NCBI GenBank assembly: GCA_905183005.1
Contig: CAJJDO010000024.1
Coordinates: 63,083 to 127,082 of the forward strand
Length of the DNA stretch: 64,000 bases
Direction: 5' to 3'
Source of the DNA: Paramecium pentaurelia
Taxonomy: Eukaryota; Ciliophora; Oligohymenophorea; Peniculida; Parameciidae
Part shown: positions 24,293-35,259 of the stretch, piece after piece
Numbering within the stretch: position 1 is the first letter of the stretch
Layout: each line of letters begins with the position of its first letter
Program-made: the position numbers and the translations under genes
The notes under the pieces: generated by a model
Database searches by the model: none
What the model was told of the DNA's origin: nothing
The model's input: only the letters and a program-made list of their open reading frames with translations

Positions 24293-24969
24293 ATGTTCAA
24301 GAACTCATTCCAAAGTGGATTTCTATCAATTTTATATTCAATAGGATCAAAGCCATTGTAGATTTGGGATAAATAAAGTATTTTATAACTCAATTATTAC
24401 AGTTAAGAATGGTCATATCAAGCGAATTACAGATTAAGATATTTAATCATCAGTTTTAGAAATCATGGGTACAAATGTGAGTACCAATTTCATTACTGCT
24501 CCTGCTGATCCAAAAGAAACTTTAGGAATCAAATTACCATTCTTAGTAATGATCATTAAGAATGTAAAATTATCATATTTAAAATCTAGCTTAAAAAATA
24601 TTTTACATTTGAAGTACAAGTCTTGGATGATAAAAATGTTAGAAGAAGATTTAGAGCTTCTAATTATTAAGTATATCTTAAATACCAATTATTAGTCGAC
24701 AACTAGAGTGAAACCATTTATCTGTACTATGCCTATGAGACTGGATGAAGGATGGAATTAAATTCAGTTCAATTTATCTGATTTCACTAGAAGAGCATAT
24801 GGTACAAATTACATAGAGACATTACGGTACATACAAATGCAATAATATTAGAGTTTAAATACATGCCAATTGCAGAATTAGAAGAATCTATTTCAGTGAT
24901 CGTTTATATAGTGAAGAGGAATTACCCCCTGAATTTAAATTATTCTTACCCATCTAAAAATAAGGATGA
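24293..24969 (+). CDS. CFAP20: CFAP20 / Bug22 ciliary protein
   Basis: 191 aa from five exons; introns 24378-24402, 24564-24589, 24671-24695 and 24827-24851. CFAP20 (BUG22, GTL3) is an inner-junction protein of the doublet microtubule needed for normal ciliary beating, and has been studied in Paramecium. Near-identity to the family is visible: [105 protein letters not shown] and HANCRIRRIYFSDRL. Every intron falls inside conserved text, which fixes the gene model securely. Confidence 0.98.
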
Positions 24970-26016
24970 TCAATAATTTAATATTTTTATTCATTCATTT
25001 AAATAAATAAAGTCTATGTATACATATATAAAATACATTCTCAAAATTGATTATTTCCTAATTGTAAAGTTTTATATTGAATCAGAATTGTGGATTTTTA
25101 ATTGAATTTTAAATTATTTATTAATACTCTCATTTAAATACTATCTTGTAAATTAGACAACCAAAATTATACTTAAAATATTAAGAATAACTCTTTGTTT
25201 AATAAAATAATATTAAGATTATGATATCATAATCAAAAATAAATTTAATGGTTATTGCCTAAAAAAGAAGGAGTGAATTATTTAACACTCAGTTAGATAA
25301 ATATATTTTTGAAAACTTATTTAATGTAAATTATAACTATAATAAAAACCAATTTTAATCATAGATTTATAAATAATCAATCAAAATTTTATGTAATTCT
25401 TAAGTTTTATAGATAAATCATTGCCAACTAATGATCAATAATTATTAAAATTATGAGGAAAATCGAAGGAATTATAGTAAATAATCTATTTAATTAATAA
25501 AAATTAATTAAATTAATTGAGATTGGTCTACTTATATTATATACTGTATCTTTTTATCTTGCTGATAAAGAATAGCTTCAAAAAATATTATATGTTAAAA
25601 ATTAGGAGTTTAATTAATATCATATTTTTGTTATAGTTAGTCCAAATAAATCTGTGAATAAGAGTTAATTTGAGTAAAATCATAAAAAAAGTATTAATTA
25701 ATTAGGATTTATAAATTGACAATTTAATCTAATTTTCTTTTTTTGTTAAATTATTTCCATATTTATAATGTATCAATCAGTATTTTTAATGATGATGTTT
25801 ATTATTTTTATTAATAATTTTTATTAATATTATGAAATGATTGAATATCTAAATTTAAAGTTCTTATTAGTATATACCCAATATATTAAATATTTTAATT
25901 AGTATTATTGTGTATGAGAATTTCCTTTAGAATAATTTGGATGTTTTCTTAGAATATATGATATTATCTCTTATTTGAGGTATGAAAATAAGTTAATTAA
26001 TAATAAATTTTAATTT
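24970..26016. other. Long AT-rich intergenic region
   Basis: About 1.05 kb between the CFAP20 stop and the TIM23-like start, both plus strand. It contains long A/T runs and an 18-bp perfect palindrome at 25217-25234. No coding-like frame, tRNA or clear repeat family was seen. The promoter of the TIM23-like gene should lie near 25,950-26,016. Confidence 0.45.
25217..25234. repeat. Perfect 18-bp palindrome
   Basis: gattatgatatcataatc reads the same on both strands. It sits in the long intergenic region. Because the DNA is very AT-rich, a chance palindrome is possible. Confidence 0.6.
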
Positions 26017-26547
26017 ATGGGAAGCAAAGCCGAGAATTAAATTGAATAATATTCAGGATAAGACTTTGGTGACAAGATAAGCTTTACTGTAGGTGTCAGT
26101 TACATGTTAGGTAAATTGAAATTCATAAATCTAGCTTCATCAATTGGATTATTAAAAGGAGCAATTGAAGGATTCCCTAGATAATTCAATATGCCTAAAA
26201 AATTGATTCTTAACAATTTCTTTAATGCTGTAGGAAAACGTACATCAACATATGGTTAAGCTGCAGCTAGTGCAAGCATGCTTTATTATTTTGTTGGAGC
26301 AGGAATGAATCTGTTATTTGAAGATGAGTTAGCTGATATTAATTAACTTAAGAAAAATATGCTTTGCGGTGCTATATCAGGAGCTATATACAAATCTACT
26401 TTGGGTATGTTAAATAAATATTGAACTTTAGGGATTGTCCCATTTTTTGTAGGGGGAATTGTTGGTGGGTCTTTGATAGGTGGTGTTACACTTCTAGTAG
26501 AGAATTTCAATAGAAGAGGTATTGTAGCTTTTGAAATGAAATTTTGA
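26017..26547 (+). CDS. TIM23/TIM17-family mitochondrial import channel subunit
   Basis: 167 aa with one intron at 26405-26431 (27 nt). The protein starts MGSKAENQIEQYSGQDFGDK and contains the Gly-rich helices of the TIM17/22/23 family: LASSIGLLKGAIEGFPRQF, the conserved FNAVGKRTSTYGQAAASAS and SLIGGVTLLVENFNRRGIVA. TIM23 is the channel of the presequence translocase in the inner mitochondrial membrane. The N-Ala-V-G-K-R and long first helix fit TIM23 better than TIM17 or TIM22. No N-terminal presequence is expected. It is followed at 40 bp by a small plus-strand gene. Confidence 0.8.
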
Positions 26548-26587
26548 TAAGTGTGATTTTGTTTTTTTTAATTAATTTCATAACTAA

Positions 26588-26914
26588 ATGGGTTCTTCTA
26601 TATGTGTAAATTGCACCATAAAATCTGAAGATTCAGATATACAAGCATTACCTTAGGTCTAATAAATTGTGTTTGAGTATACAGATTTTTATGAGATTCC
26701 AGAGACTTCAAAGTAAAAAGAACAACCTTTATAATAACAAACAGATATTTTAAAAAACGTACAAAGCCCTAAATTGAGAGGTATTTTGAAGCATAATTTC
26801 TAACAAAATAAAGATCTAGGAAATTTTAGTTAAGATAATAAATCACCTACTATTACTATATAAAGGAAAAAAGTAAAATTTAGGAAACCATCAAAATTAA
26901 ATTATAGTGATTGA
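26588..26914 (+). CDS. Small polar protein with MGSSIC N-terminus
   Basis: Intronless, 108 aa, TGA at 26912-26914. The start MGSSICVNC offers Gly2 and Cys6/Cys9 as possible acylation sites. The rest is polar, Gln/Lys/Ser-rich and probably disordered, with a basic segment RKKVKFRKPSK near the end. No family recognised. It starts 40 bp after the TIM23-like gene on the same strand. Confidence 0.55.
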
Positions 26915-27341
26915 TCTATGATAATTGTAAAAAATTAAAAACTTAATTTGTATTCAAAGAATATCAAAATATGGTTATTGCAATTTGAAATCATTTCAAT
27001 TACATTAAAAAATACATATCTAATATTTCTTCAGTAGACTTCATTTTTTATATTTTTTTATGTAAATAATCTTTATTGTTTAAGATGATAATATGTATAT
27101 CAAAATATAAGTAGCAAAGATGTATCTTTTCTTAGAATAAATTCTTTTTAAGATTACTTTCATCTACCTTATGTTTTCATAAAAATAACATAAAGAAATT
27201 CTGTCATAAAAATAAATTATTAGAAAGTTAATTTGATATTATATTTAACTTGATGTATTCAGCACAAATTAAATTTATAGTTTTTACTATAAATCCATTA
27301 AGCAAATTCTAAAATTTTGATTAAATAAATTTATATAAAAG
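26915..27341. other. Intergenic region without visible gene
   Basis: About 430 bp upstream of the 5'-nucleotidase gene. AT-rich and without coding-like frames on either strand; it should carry that gene's promoter. Confidence 0.4.
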
Positions 27342-28367
27342 ATGTAAATATAGAGATTTCCTACAATTGGTGAATGGACTGAAAAAGTTTATAAATATTA
27401 TATTCTTATATTTTTAGAAAACAAATTCATTTATCGAAGAAAAGTTAATCATTCGAAATCCTGAAGAATTGAAATCCAAAATAGAAAAGATGATATCTGA
27501 AGGTGCTAAGTAAATGCAAATTGTGACTGATTTTGATTAAACAATATCTTCTTTTCTAAGTCCTGCTACATTTAGCTTGTTTAGGTTTACATTAAAAATA
27601 TAATTATAGAATGTCAGAATTATCACCTTAGGATTTCAAAAATAAAATGTAATCTTATTATGATTACTATGTTCCAATTGAAAAGGATTAGAGTATAAAA
27701 ATTGAGGAAAAGAATAAACATATGCATGAATGGTATTAGAAAGTATCTGAAGCATTTCATGAAGCTAAATTCACAAAATCTTTATCATGTTAGATATTAA
27801 ACACTTCACATATTTATTTGAGATATCTTTTCGAACCATTCTTTAATAAATGTGTAGAAGAACATGTTCCATTTCACATTGTCAGTGGTGGACTTGATAG
27901 AGTGATAAATACAATTTTATCATCTATTCATGAAATTGACACTTATGATGAAATGACATTGCATACAAATTAAATGCTTTTTTAAGATGATACCTTAGAG
28001 AAGATGGAGATGTTAGTAACAGCAACCACTAAAGCCAAAATATTAGAAACCTCTGGAATTCAATTTAGAAATAATACTATTTTATTAGGAGATTTACCAA
28101 GTGATTTTTATATGACTAAATTCCTAAATATTCCAAATTAAGTGAGTATAGGATTTTTAGCATAGGATCATGCTTAGTATATATATTCATTTATAAATTA
28201 GTTAATTGGAAGAATATAAGAAATTATATGATATCACTATAATTGGTGATCCTAGTTTCTTAGTTCCATTAGTATTGTTATCCAAAGTCATGGGATATCC
28301 ATTATCAGAAGAATAAACTTAGCTTTTCAATTCAAAAAATTATGATGAGCTTCGTAAACTCTTTTGA
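27342..28367 (+). CDS. Cytosolic 5'-nucleotidase III (pyrimidine nucleotidase, UMPH-1 type)
   Basis: 314 aa with introns 27387-27417, 27585-27609 and 28177-28201. The enzyme is a HAD-superfamily phosphatase that dephosphorylates pyrimidine (and 7-methylguanosine) monophosphates. Motif I is QIVTDFDQTISSF (nucleophile Asp of DFDQT; note Gln where DFDxT varies). The YYVPIEKD block matches the family YYPIE motif. VPFHIVSGGLDRVI is motif II with Ser. ILLGDLPSDFYM carries the motif III/IV acidic residues. The end reads IIGDPSFLVPLVLLSKVMG, slightly unlike animal enzymes, which have fDIVL there. Start MQIQRFPTIGEW is placed by the first intron. Confidence 0.85.
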
Positions 28368-28504
28368 TATAGATTATTTAATACAATAAACAATAATTAT
28401 TTCATATCTTTAATATCTATGTTTAATCTTTTCTAGGCAATAGAATTATATTAAGATAATAATAAAATATTCCATGAATTAAATTTCATATATATTTTTT
28501 TGAA

Positions 28505-29700
28505 ATGAACTAACAAGAACCGCAAACAACAACCATGTAACAAGATCAAATCCTACAATCCACTGAAATGCCCAATTCAATCCAATAAGAAAGTTCAAAC
28601 TAGATCTACACCTTTAAGGCTCCTTGGTTAATTTATGCAATGGGATTTTAATCAAAACCAAGTCCTTAATCTCGTATTGCAATTTGTAGTATGATTGAAG
28701 ATATTTAGAATGAAGTAAGTTCTATTTTATTATAAATAGGTATTTATACTACAGTTAGATAAAGAACAAGAAACATTTTGTAAAAAGGCTAAATTCAATC
28801 ATAGATATGCTCCTACCAAAGTCTTGTGGATACCTGATATCTAGGGTAAGTATCCTGATTTACTGGCAACTAGTGGTGAAAATTTGAAGATTTGGGAATA
28901 TGATGATCAAAATTCTCAAGTTAAGATTAAATGGGACTTAAAAAATGTATTTAATTAATATTCTAAACTAAATATAGACAAGTGATTTTAATGCTCCTTT
29001 GACATCTTTTGATTGGAGTAGCAAATAACAAAATTATATTGGAACTGCATCAATAGATACAACATGTACACTATGGGATATAGAAAAATAGACTGTAGTT
29101 ACTCAACTTATTGCTCATGATAAGGAAGTCTATGATATATGTTTTAGTGTAGATCATTAGATTTTTGCATCTGTTGGAGCAGATGGTAGTTGTAGACAAT
29201 TTGATCTAAGGTTATATTTTAGAAAATTCTTAGAGCCTTAGATCATTCAACAGTTCTATTTGAGACAGAGAACAATAATCCTATTGTAAGATTGGCTTGG
29301 AATAAAATGGATACTAATTATTTAGCAATTATAGAGATGGATGTTAATTATGTTACATTGTTAGATACAAGGTAGATACATATTATATTTAGATAACCAC
29401 TTTTACCTTTAGCAAAATTAAAAAATCATAAAGATTATGTAAATGCTATAGCATGGGCACCTGAATCCACAACTCATTTATGTAGTGTTGCAGATGATTC
29501 ATCAGCCTTGATATGGGATTTTACAGAATTATAGAACAAATAAAATGATTAAAATTCTATTGGTATTTGTTTTAATTAATGTAGATCCATTACTTGAATA
29601 CAAGGCAGAAAATGAAATAAGTAATTTATCATGGTCTTTGATTAAAATTGATTAAGTGAGTATTTGTTATAATAAATCATGTTAAATATTGAATGTTTGA
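28505..29700 (+). CDS. DCAF7: DCAF7/WDR68 (TTG1/LWD-type) WD40 protein
   Basis: 357 aa, six exons; introns 28715-28739, 28947-28977, 29211-29233, 29372-29392 and 29563-29584. DCAF7 is a WD40 scaffold that binds DYRK and other kinases and CUL4-DDB1. Family features: RIAICSMIEDIQNEVFILQL (N-terminal strand), KVLWIPD, LATSGENLKIWEYD, PLTSFDWSS, IGTASIDTTCTLWDIEKQ, ASVGADGSCRQFDLRALDHS, VRLAWNKMDTNYLA, KDYVNAIAWAPESTTHLC, SSALIWD and ICYNKSCQILNV. This is close to full family length (342 aa in animals), with an extra Gln-rich N-terminus. Confidence 0.93.
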
Positions 29701-30062
29701 AATTTATATCAATTTAATAATTAATAATAATAATATTTATTTTATAGTAATTTGGTAATAGTGTTAGTTAAACTTAATGGTCATTACTATAAGTAGTAAT
29801 AAAATAAATAATTCCATTTATTTAGATATTTATTATTAATAGATTAATAGATAGTTATTATACTATATGATAAACTTATGGATGGAACTAATTTACATAA
29901 TATAATTTAGTATTTTCATGTATTTATATGATGATTTTTAATTGTAAATATTTAAAATTACACAAAAGATATATAATTTAAGTTAAACTATAAATAATCA
30001 TATAAATTATAATAGAAAAAAATAATAATTAAATATAAATACTGTTTATTCAATCATATAAA
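29701..30062. other. Intergenic region (convergent genes)
   Basis: About 360 bp between two convergent stop codons. Very AT-rich; nothing recognisable. Confidence 0.4.
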
Positions 30063-31499
30063 TCAAGATTGATGAATACTTATTTTCTTATAACTGAGTA
30101 TATTCAAATCTTCATCACATAAACCACTAGTTATCATATTTGATGATTCAAGATCATAATCCTCTATTTTCATTTCCTTAGAAGGTAATTCATTATTAAT
30201 CTCATCACTATGTTTTTCAAATATTTTAGATGGTAATTGGATACCATAATTTTAATATTTCAACATTTATTAATATGTTGTTTATGAACGTAGTATAAAA
30301 TACAATCGTGATATTTCATGCAATTAATTGACAACTGAAAGTTTTAGTAACACACTTTTTCGAACTTTTTCATACCATTTTTGAAATTCTTCTTAATTAA
30401 TCAATTCTTTTTCATGCTTAATTTCAATTGTTTTACCCATACAATTTTTGACTTTTCTTAGATTTCGAAATTATGGATAATAAACACTAATTATTTCATC
30501 AATAATTGTATTTTCCATTTCTTCTCTATTAAATTATTGAATAAACCAAGAAGCTGCTAATAATAGACTTGCTATAGATCCAACTTCAGCCAACATTTCT
30601 CCTATTTTAACATAAGTAACTGATTATTTTACTTCAATAGGATCAACTTTAAAAGCTATCTCAAATAACACTTCATCTTTTATTATTTATACATTTTTAT
30701 TTTTTGTAATAGTTTAGGTCAAAACACTAAAATCAGAAAAATAAGTGAATGAATGAGAATTTTAAAATATCAAATGATCATCTATTACTGTATTTGTTTT
30801 TTGAAATAACAACTCTGCTTTGAGAGTTAAATTTTATTGTAGACTAAATTGTAATAATTTTTCCACTTCATATAGATCTTTATTTCTTGTATTAAATTAT
30901 TATAATTTAACTTCAACTTCTATAGGAACTAATGTACTTTTCATATAACTTTATATTTCTTCATTTGAAGCACAAGTTTGATTCTCTTTTAAGTATTACT
31001 ATTAACAAGTAGTTATTAATAAATAGTAATATCTACAATTTTCCTGTGTTTTATCATTACGAGCATTTTTAACAATTTCCATTCTCTCCATTTCTATCCG
31101 ATTTGTTCCATAATTTGATATTTCAGTATTAGTCAATATAGATTAATAGGATATTGGTTTATTATTTTCTAATATGACTGCAATAGGCATCAATATATTT
31201 CCTTGTGTAGCAAAAGGATCAATGATTGAATCATCATAACGAACAAAAGATAATTCTATTAATTCTTCTGGCATTTCAAATTTTTCAAAAGCTGCAACTG
31301 CAGTTTCAATAAGGATTTTGGGTAATATCTGTCCAGATGCCCATTATTACAAAACAAAAATAAAATAAGCCATACATACACTATAGACTGAAAGTGTAAA
31401 TATGCCTCCAATAATAGATTTATGTTCTTATTCTGAATGTACAATTCTTTGTTTAAATTCAGCTCCAAAGTTGTCGATTTTAGATAAGTAATGAATCAT
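30063..31499 (-). CDS. Two-TM family protein, member 1 (478 aa)
   Basis: Intronless, from MIHYLSKIDNFGAEF to ISIHQS. An N-terminal TM helix (IIGGIFTLSVYSVCMAYFIF) is followed by QQWASGQILPK, a long loop or lumenal domain with the spaced motif TTCQQQYLKENQTCAS, a second TM region near EMLAEVGSIASLLLAASWF, then VYYPQFRNLRK and a helical tail with ISRLYFILRS. The genes at 41697-43154 and 61694-63042 share this plan and all these motifs. The large domain between the two TM helices carries the Cys pair and so may be extracellular. The family is not one I can name. The neighbour kinase ends 26 bp from this start. Confidence 0.75.
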
Positions 31500-31525
31500 T
31501 ATTATATTATATAAAAAGTAATTAT

Positions 31526-33062
31526 TCATTTAAATTTAGAAATGAACAAAGGCTATATTTTATTAGAGATATTATATTAATTGAATCTATTGGTAGCTAT
31601 ATAATTATTTTGGAGATCTTGAGAAAACTAATCTTTTTATGACAATTATCGACTATGATAGGGAGAATAAATTTAGGTTAATGTGATTTTACCTGTAGGA
31701 CTTAGAGGTGGATTATTATATTTTAAAGTTGTTCTTTCTTTCTTTTTTTATAATGACACACTAGATTAATGTTTTTTCTTATCAGACTTTTTTTTGAATA
31801 CAAATTATCTAATTTTAGATACTTTTTCTAATTGAAACCAGATATGATTTAAAGCTTCATGTGATGATAATCGTTCATTTTAATCATCATTCAATATGCA
31901 TTTCAAAAATTATAATCCAGTATTACTTAATTTACAATCATTGAAATTGATTTAACCAAGTTAATTATTTATTAAGATTTATTTAGAATTGATATTATCA
32001 AATGGATTTTTACCTACTAATACATAATACATGATGACTCCTATACTATATACATCCACTTTATAATCATAAGGTTCATTTCTTAAGATTTCAGGTGCTA
32101 TATATCCTGGAGTACCACATCTTTTAAATAAATAGAGACCATCACTATGATAGAAATCTGCCAATCCAAAGTCAGTTAAACATATACTATCTAAGTTATC
32201 AATTTATCTAAATATAATATTTTCTGGTTTAATATCTCTATGCATAATTCCTTTTGAATGTAAATATGATATTGTCTTAATCAATCTAAATATAAATCTT
32301 GCTGTTTTTTCCTCTGAAAAAAATGAACATTTTTCTATATGTCCATCCAAATCTTTTCCAATTAGAAGTTCAATCACTATATAAATATTATCTGAATTTT
32401 CAAAAATCTCATTGAATTTAACACAAAATTCAGTCTATACAATTCTCAAAATTTTAATTTCCTTGAATAATGAAATTAAATCTGCTTCATCAATAAATGA
32501 TGATTTTTTTAAGATTTTTACAGCATAATCATTTCCATCACTATTATTTTTCGCTCTATATACCTAGTTATTTAGGGATTATCTTACTTCAGTAAATCTT
32601 CCTTTACTAATCTTTTTTATCAATACATATTATTTCTAGAAATCACTTTATATTGTATGTCTTTTAAGTAACTTAAACCATTAATGTGACTCACTATAAA
32701 ATTCAACTTGATCAAAACACTTCACTAAGCGAATCCCTTTTGAGTCTTACAATTAGTCTATAATACTATTTTCATAGTCAAGCCAAAATGTTTGATCCTA
32801 AATTAAGAAATCCATTATATATACCTGATCATCATAGACTAAATAATTGTCATATACTTTAAGATCTCTGATTTATAGACTATCCCCTTCTTTTATTTTT
32901 ACAGTATCTCTATATTAAAATGAAGCAAATTCGAAGGGTAATGGAGTTGAACTCCACTTCATTTCAGTGTAATTCTATTAGAAGAAAGATCTGCAATGCT
33001 TGAATTCACAACTATAATAGCTAACAACTATTTTACTTTGGATTTAGATCCTTGTTAAACAT
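31526..33062 (-). CDS. PH-domain Ser/Thr protein kinase (CAMK-like), about 495 aa
   Basis: Intron 33012-33036 supplies the start MFNKDLNPNCEFKH; a 24-nt intron at 32564-32587 restores the glycine loop KISKGRFTEVYRAK. A further 27-nt GT/AG segment after LVYDDQ is also a likely 3n intron. Residues 30-150 look like a PH domain (RDLKVYDNYLVYD ... RLVKCFDQVEFYSES, then the closing helix HQWFKLLKRH). The kinase domain shows AVKILKK, LFKEIKILR, IMHRDIKPENIIF, LTDFGLADFY, CGTPGYIAPEIL and DVYSIGVIMYYVLVGKNPF, so it has all catalytic residues (Lys, Asp in HRD, Asp in DFG). The tail is basic. PH-kinase architecture suggests recruitment to phosphoinositides. Confidence 0.9.
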
Positions 33063-33540
33063 GAGTAGATTAATTTAATATCATCCAATAATATTAATTT
33101 TTTCATAAATTATCATTTATAAATTAGTCCTATCTAAAATAATCTCAATAAGATTTCCTTATAAGAAATAAAAAAAGTAGATTTTAAATATCATGAATTG
33201 AGTATGATAAAATTATAGTAAAATAAAGAAACATAATTGTTTATTATTATATTATAAAATTAAGTATCTAAAATTCCAAAATTATTAGAAAGTATTTCAT
33301 CTATTCAAATGATTGACTTTTTAAATCTATTATCCCATAATTATTATGCTTAAGAATAATTATAGATATTTAAGTCAAATTTGTCTAATTATATTAATAG
33401 TGGCCTATTTCTGAAGTTAATTCTACTCAATATTGAAACTAAACTCATAAGTATCACTTTACTATTAAACTATGTGTCCTAATCAATCTTATCTTTAAAT
33501 AAATTAGTTATTGAATTTACACATAAATAATTTTTGCTTA
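33063..33540. other. Divergent intergenic region
   Basis: About 480 bp between the kinase start (minus) and the DHHC start (plus). It should hold both promoters. No gene seen. Confidence 0.45.
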
Positions 33541-34464
33541 ATGTTGTAAGAGAAAATCAATAATGGAAAATAAAAATCAAAGAAAAACTATTTGGGTTTA
33601 GGACTTGTAGTTTTAGTTCAATTCTTATTAATTTGGGGATTATATACAGCCTTTATATACTAAAATCAAAATTCATTAAGCAATTGTTTAAGAAATTTAG
33701 CAATAGCATTATGGCTTATATCAGAGATTTGTTATATTAGAACATAATTTTCAGACCCAGGAGAAATACTTTAGAAAACAGTACCATTAAAGTTGCTTCA
33801 TGATTAGCAATTACTTTAATATTATCAAAATATTTGTAATAAGTGCAATAGTTGGAAACCACCAAGAGCACATCATTGTAGAAGATGCAATAAATGTATT
33901 TTTAAAATGGATCATCATTGTGAATGGACTAATAATTGTATAGGAGCTTTAAATTAAAAATACTTTGTACTATTTCTATTTTATGTATTTTGTTACATTA
34001 TAACAATCTTTTCAATTCATATTATAGGAATCTATTCTTACATTATAAGAGATTAATAAAATATATGGAATTTAATAACAAACAATAAATTTAAGATTTT
34101 TGAAGTCTTCCTTTTTATAATACTTTGTACTTTCTTTTCTTTTTTTGTCATTTCAATGCTTTGGGATTAAATTTAAGTAATTAGAGATAATTAAACAGTT
34201 GTTGAGTCATTATAGGGTAAATTTGGTAGATAATAATCATTTTTTAAAAATATGAAATAATTTATGGGAAATTAAAAATGGTATTATTGGATATTACCTA
34301 CTACTCCCATATTAAAGTTAAATTATGCAGAAATAGTATATGGAGAATAATTAGTAAATTTGGGAACATCTTATTTAGAAGATATCATTTACGATGAATA
34401 GAATCCAAAAAGTGCTTATTTTGCTGAATTTATGGTAGATAATTATAAAAAGAAATTGGCTTGA
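33541..34464 (+). CDS. DHHC-type protein S-acyltransferase
   Basis: Intronless, 307 aa, from MLQEKINNGKQKSKKN. Four TM helices: LGLGLVVLVQFLLIWGLY, LAIALWLISEICYI, then after the catalytic domain YFVLFLFYVFCYIITIFSI and VFLFIILCTFFSFFVISML. The cysteine-rich domain reads ICNKCNSWKPPRAHHC, RRCNKCIFKMDHHCEWTNNCIG; the catalytic tetrapeptide is DHHC. The enzyme transfers palmitate to cysteines of membrane proteins. The preceding FSDPGEI motif (DPG) is typical of the family. The TTxE motif after TM4 is not obvious. Substrates unknown; several small Met-Gly-Cys proteins are encoded elsewhere in the window. Confidence 0.95.
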
Positions 34465-34597
34465 TCTATTAATTCTGATTTTTTATAGTTATAAACTTTA
34501 TAAATAAATATAAACTTTATAAATAAATAATAGCAATTATAGATTAAGAACTTTTTTCAATACTCTATTAAATAAATATTAATATATGGATAATAAC

Positions 34598-35243
34598 TCA
34601 ATTAAATTCTAATTCATCTGGTTTGATTACTTTTCCAGTAGGTTTCTATTTTAATTTTTATTTATCTCTTAACATTGATTTTCTCATATCTAATTTGATA
34701 TAATTATTGATACCATAAGCATCTTCATATTTTCCATTTTAACTACTGTAATATTAATATACTGTTTGATATATTTCATATCCAAAATTTTAATACATCA
34801 AAACTGCAATTTTATTTGAAGGTCGTACAAACAAATCTACATACCATCCATTTTAACTATTTGTTACATCTTCTATATAATTCATCAAGAATCTTGCTAC
34901 TCCTTATCTTCTATATTCAGGTGCTACAGTAATTGCCTTAATAAATTAATATGATATACACTAATATGACCATGCCAATTCTATTTATTGTTATTAGCTT
35001 TTTCTCCTTCAATCTTTCCCAATACTTAATAATAATTTTTAGTATTTTACAATATCCTTAGAAATTGCCAAAATGATTTTTAATGGAAATACAAAATTCT
35101 GGCCATTTAGCTATATACTTTCCATAGAAACCAACATTGAACTTAATTTTAGTATTAATAGTTACTGTTTCAGTCAAGATGTCTAAATTTATGTTGTTGT
35201 AATCTAAAATATCGAAAATTTGAAATGGTTTAATAGTTGACAT
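34598..35243 (-). CDS. NAA20: NAA20, catalytic subunit of N-terminal acetyltransferase B
   Basis: 182 aa with four introns: 35142-35165 (24 nt), 35025-35050 (26), 34937-34959 (23) and 34690-34713 (24). NatB acetylates N-termini starting Met-Asp/Glu/Asn/Gln on the ribosome. The sequence follows the family closely: MSTIKPFQIFDILDYNNINL, AKWPEFC, WHGHISAITVAPEYRRQGVA (the acetyl-CoA loop is RRQGVA, in the R/Q-x-x-G-x-G/A position), GWYVDLFVRPSNKIAVLMY and EDAYDMRKSMLRD. Introns 1 and 4 are 24 nt (3n) and lack an in-frame TGA, so they were recognised only by family alignment. Its ATG is 16 bp from the LSM7 ATG on the other strand. Confidence 0.95.
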
Positions 35244-35259
35244 AATAATAAATAAATTA
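35244..35259. promoter_or_regulatory. 16-bp gap between divergent NAA20 and LSM7 start codons
   Basis: The two ATGs face away from each other with only 16 bp of A/T DNA between them. Any promoter must overlap one or both coding regions or be extremely short, and the 5' UTRs must be nearly absent or overlap. Confidence 0.6.

Noticed and set aside
24443..24695. Open frames on both strands inside CFAP20
   Set aside because: The minus-strand one is a shadow of the conserved gene and the plus-strand one runs through its introns.
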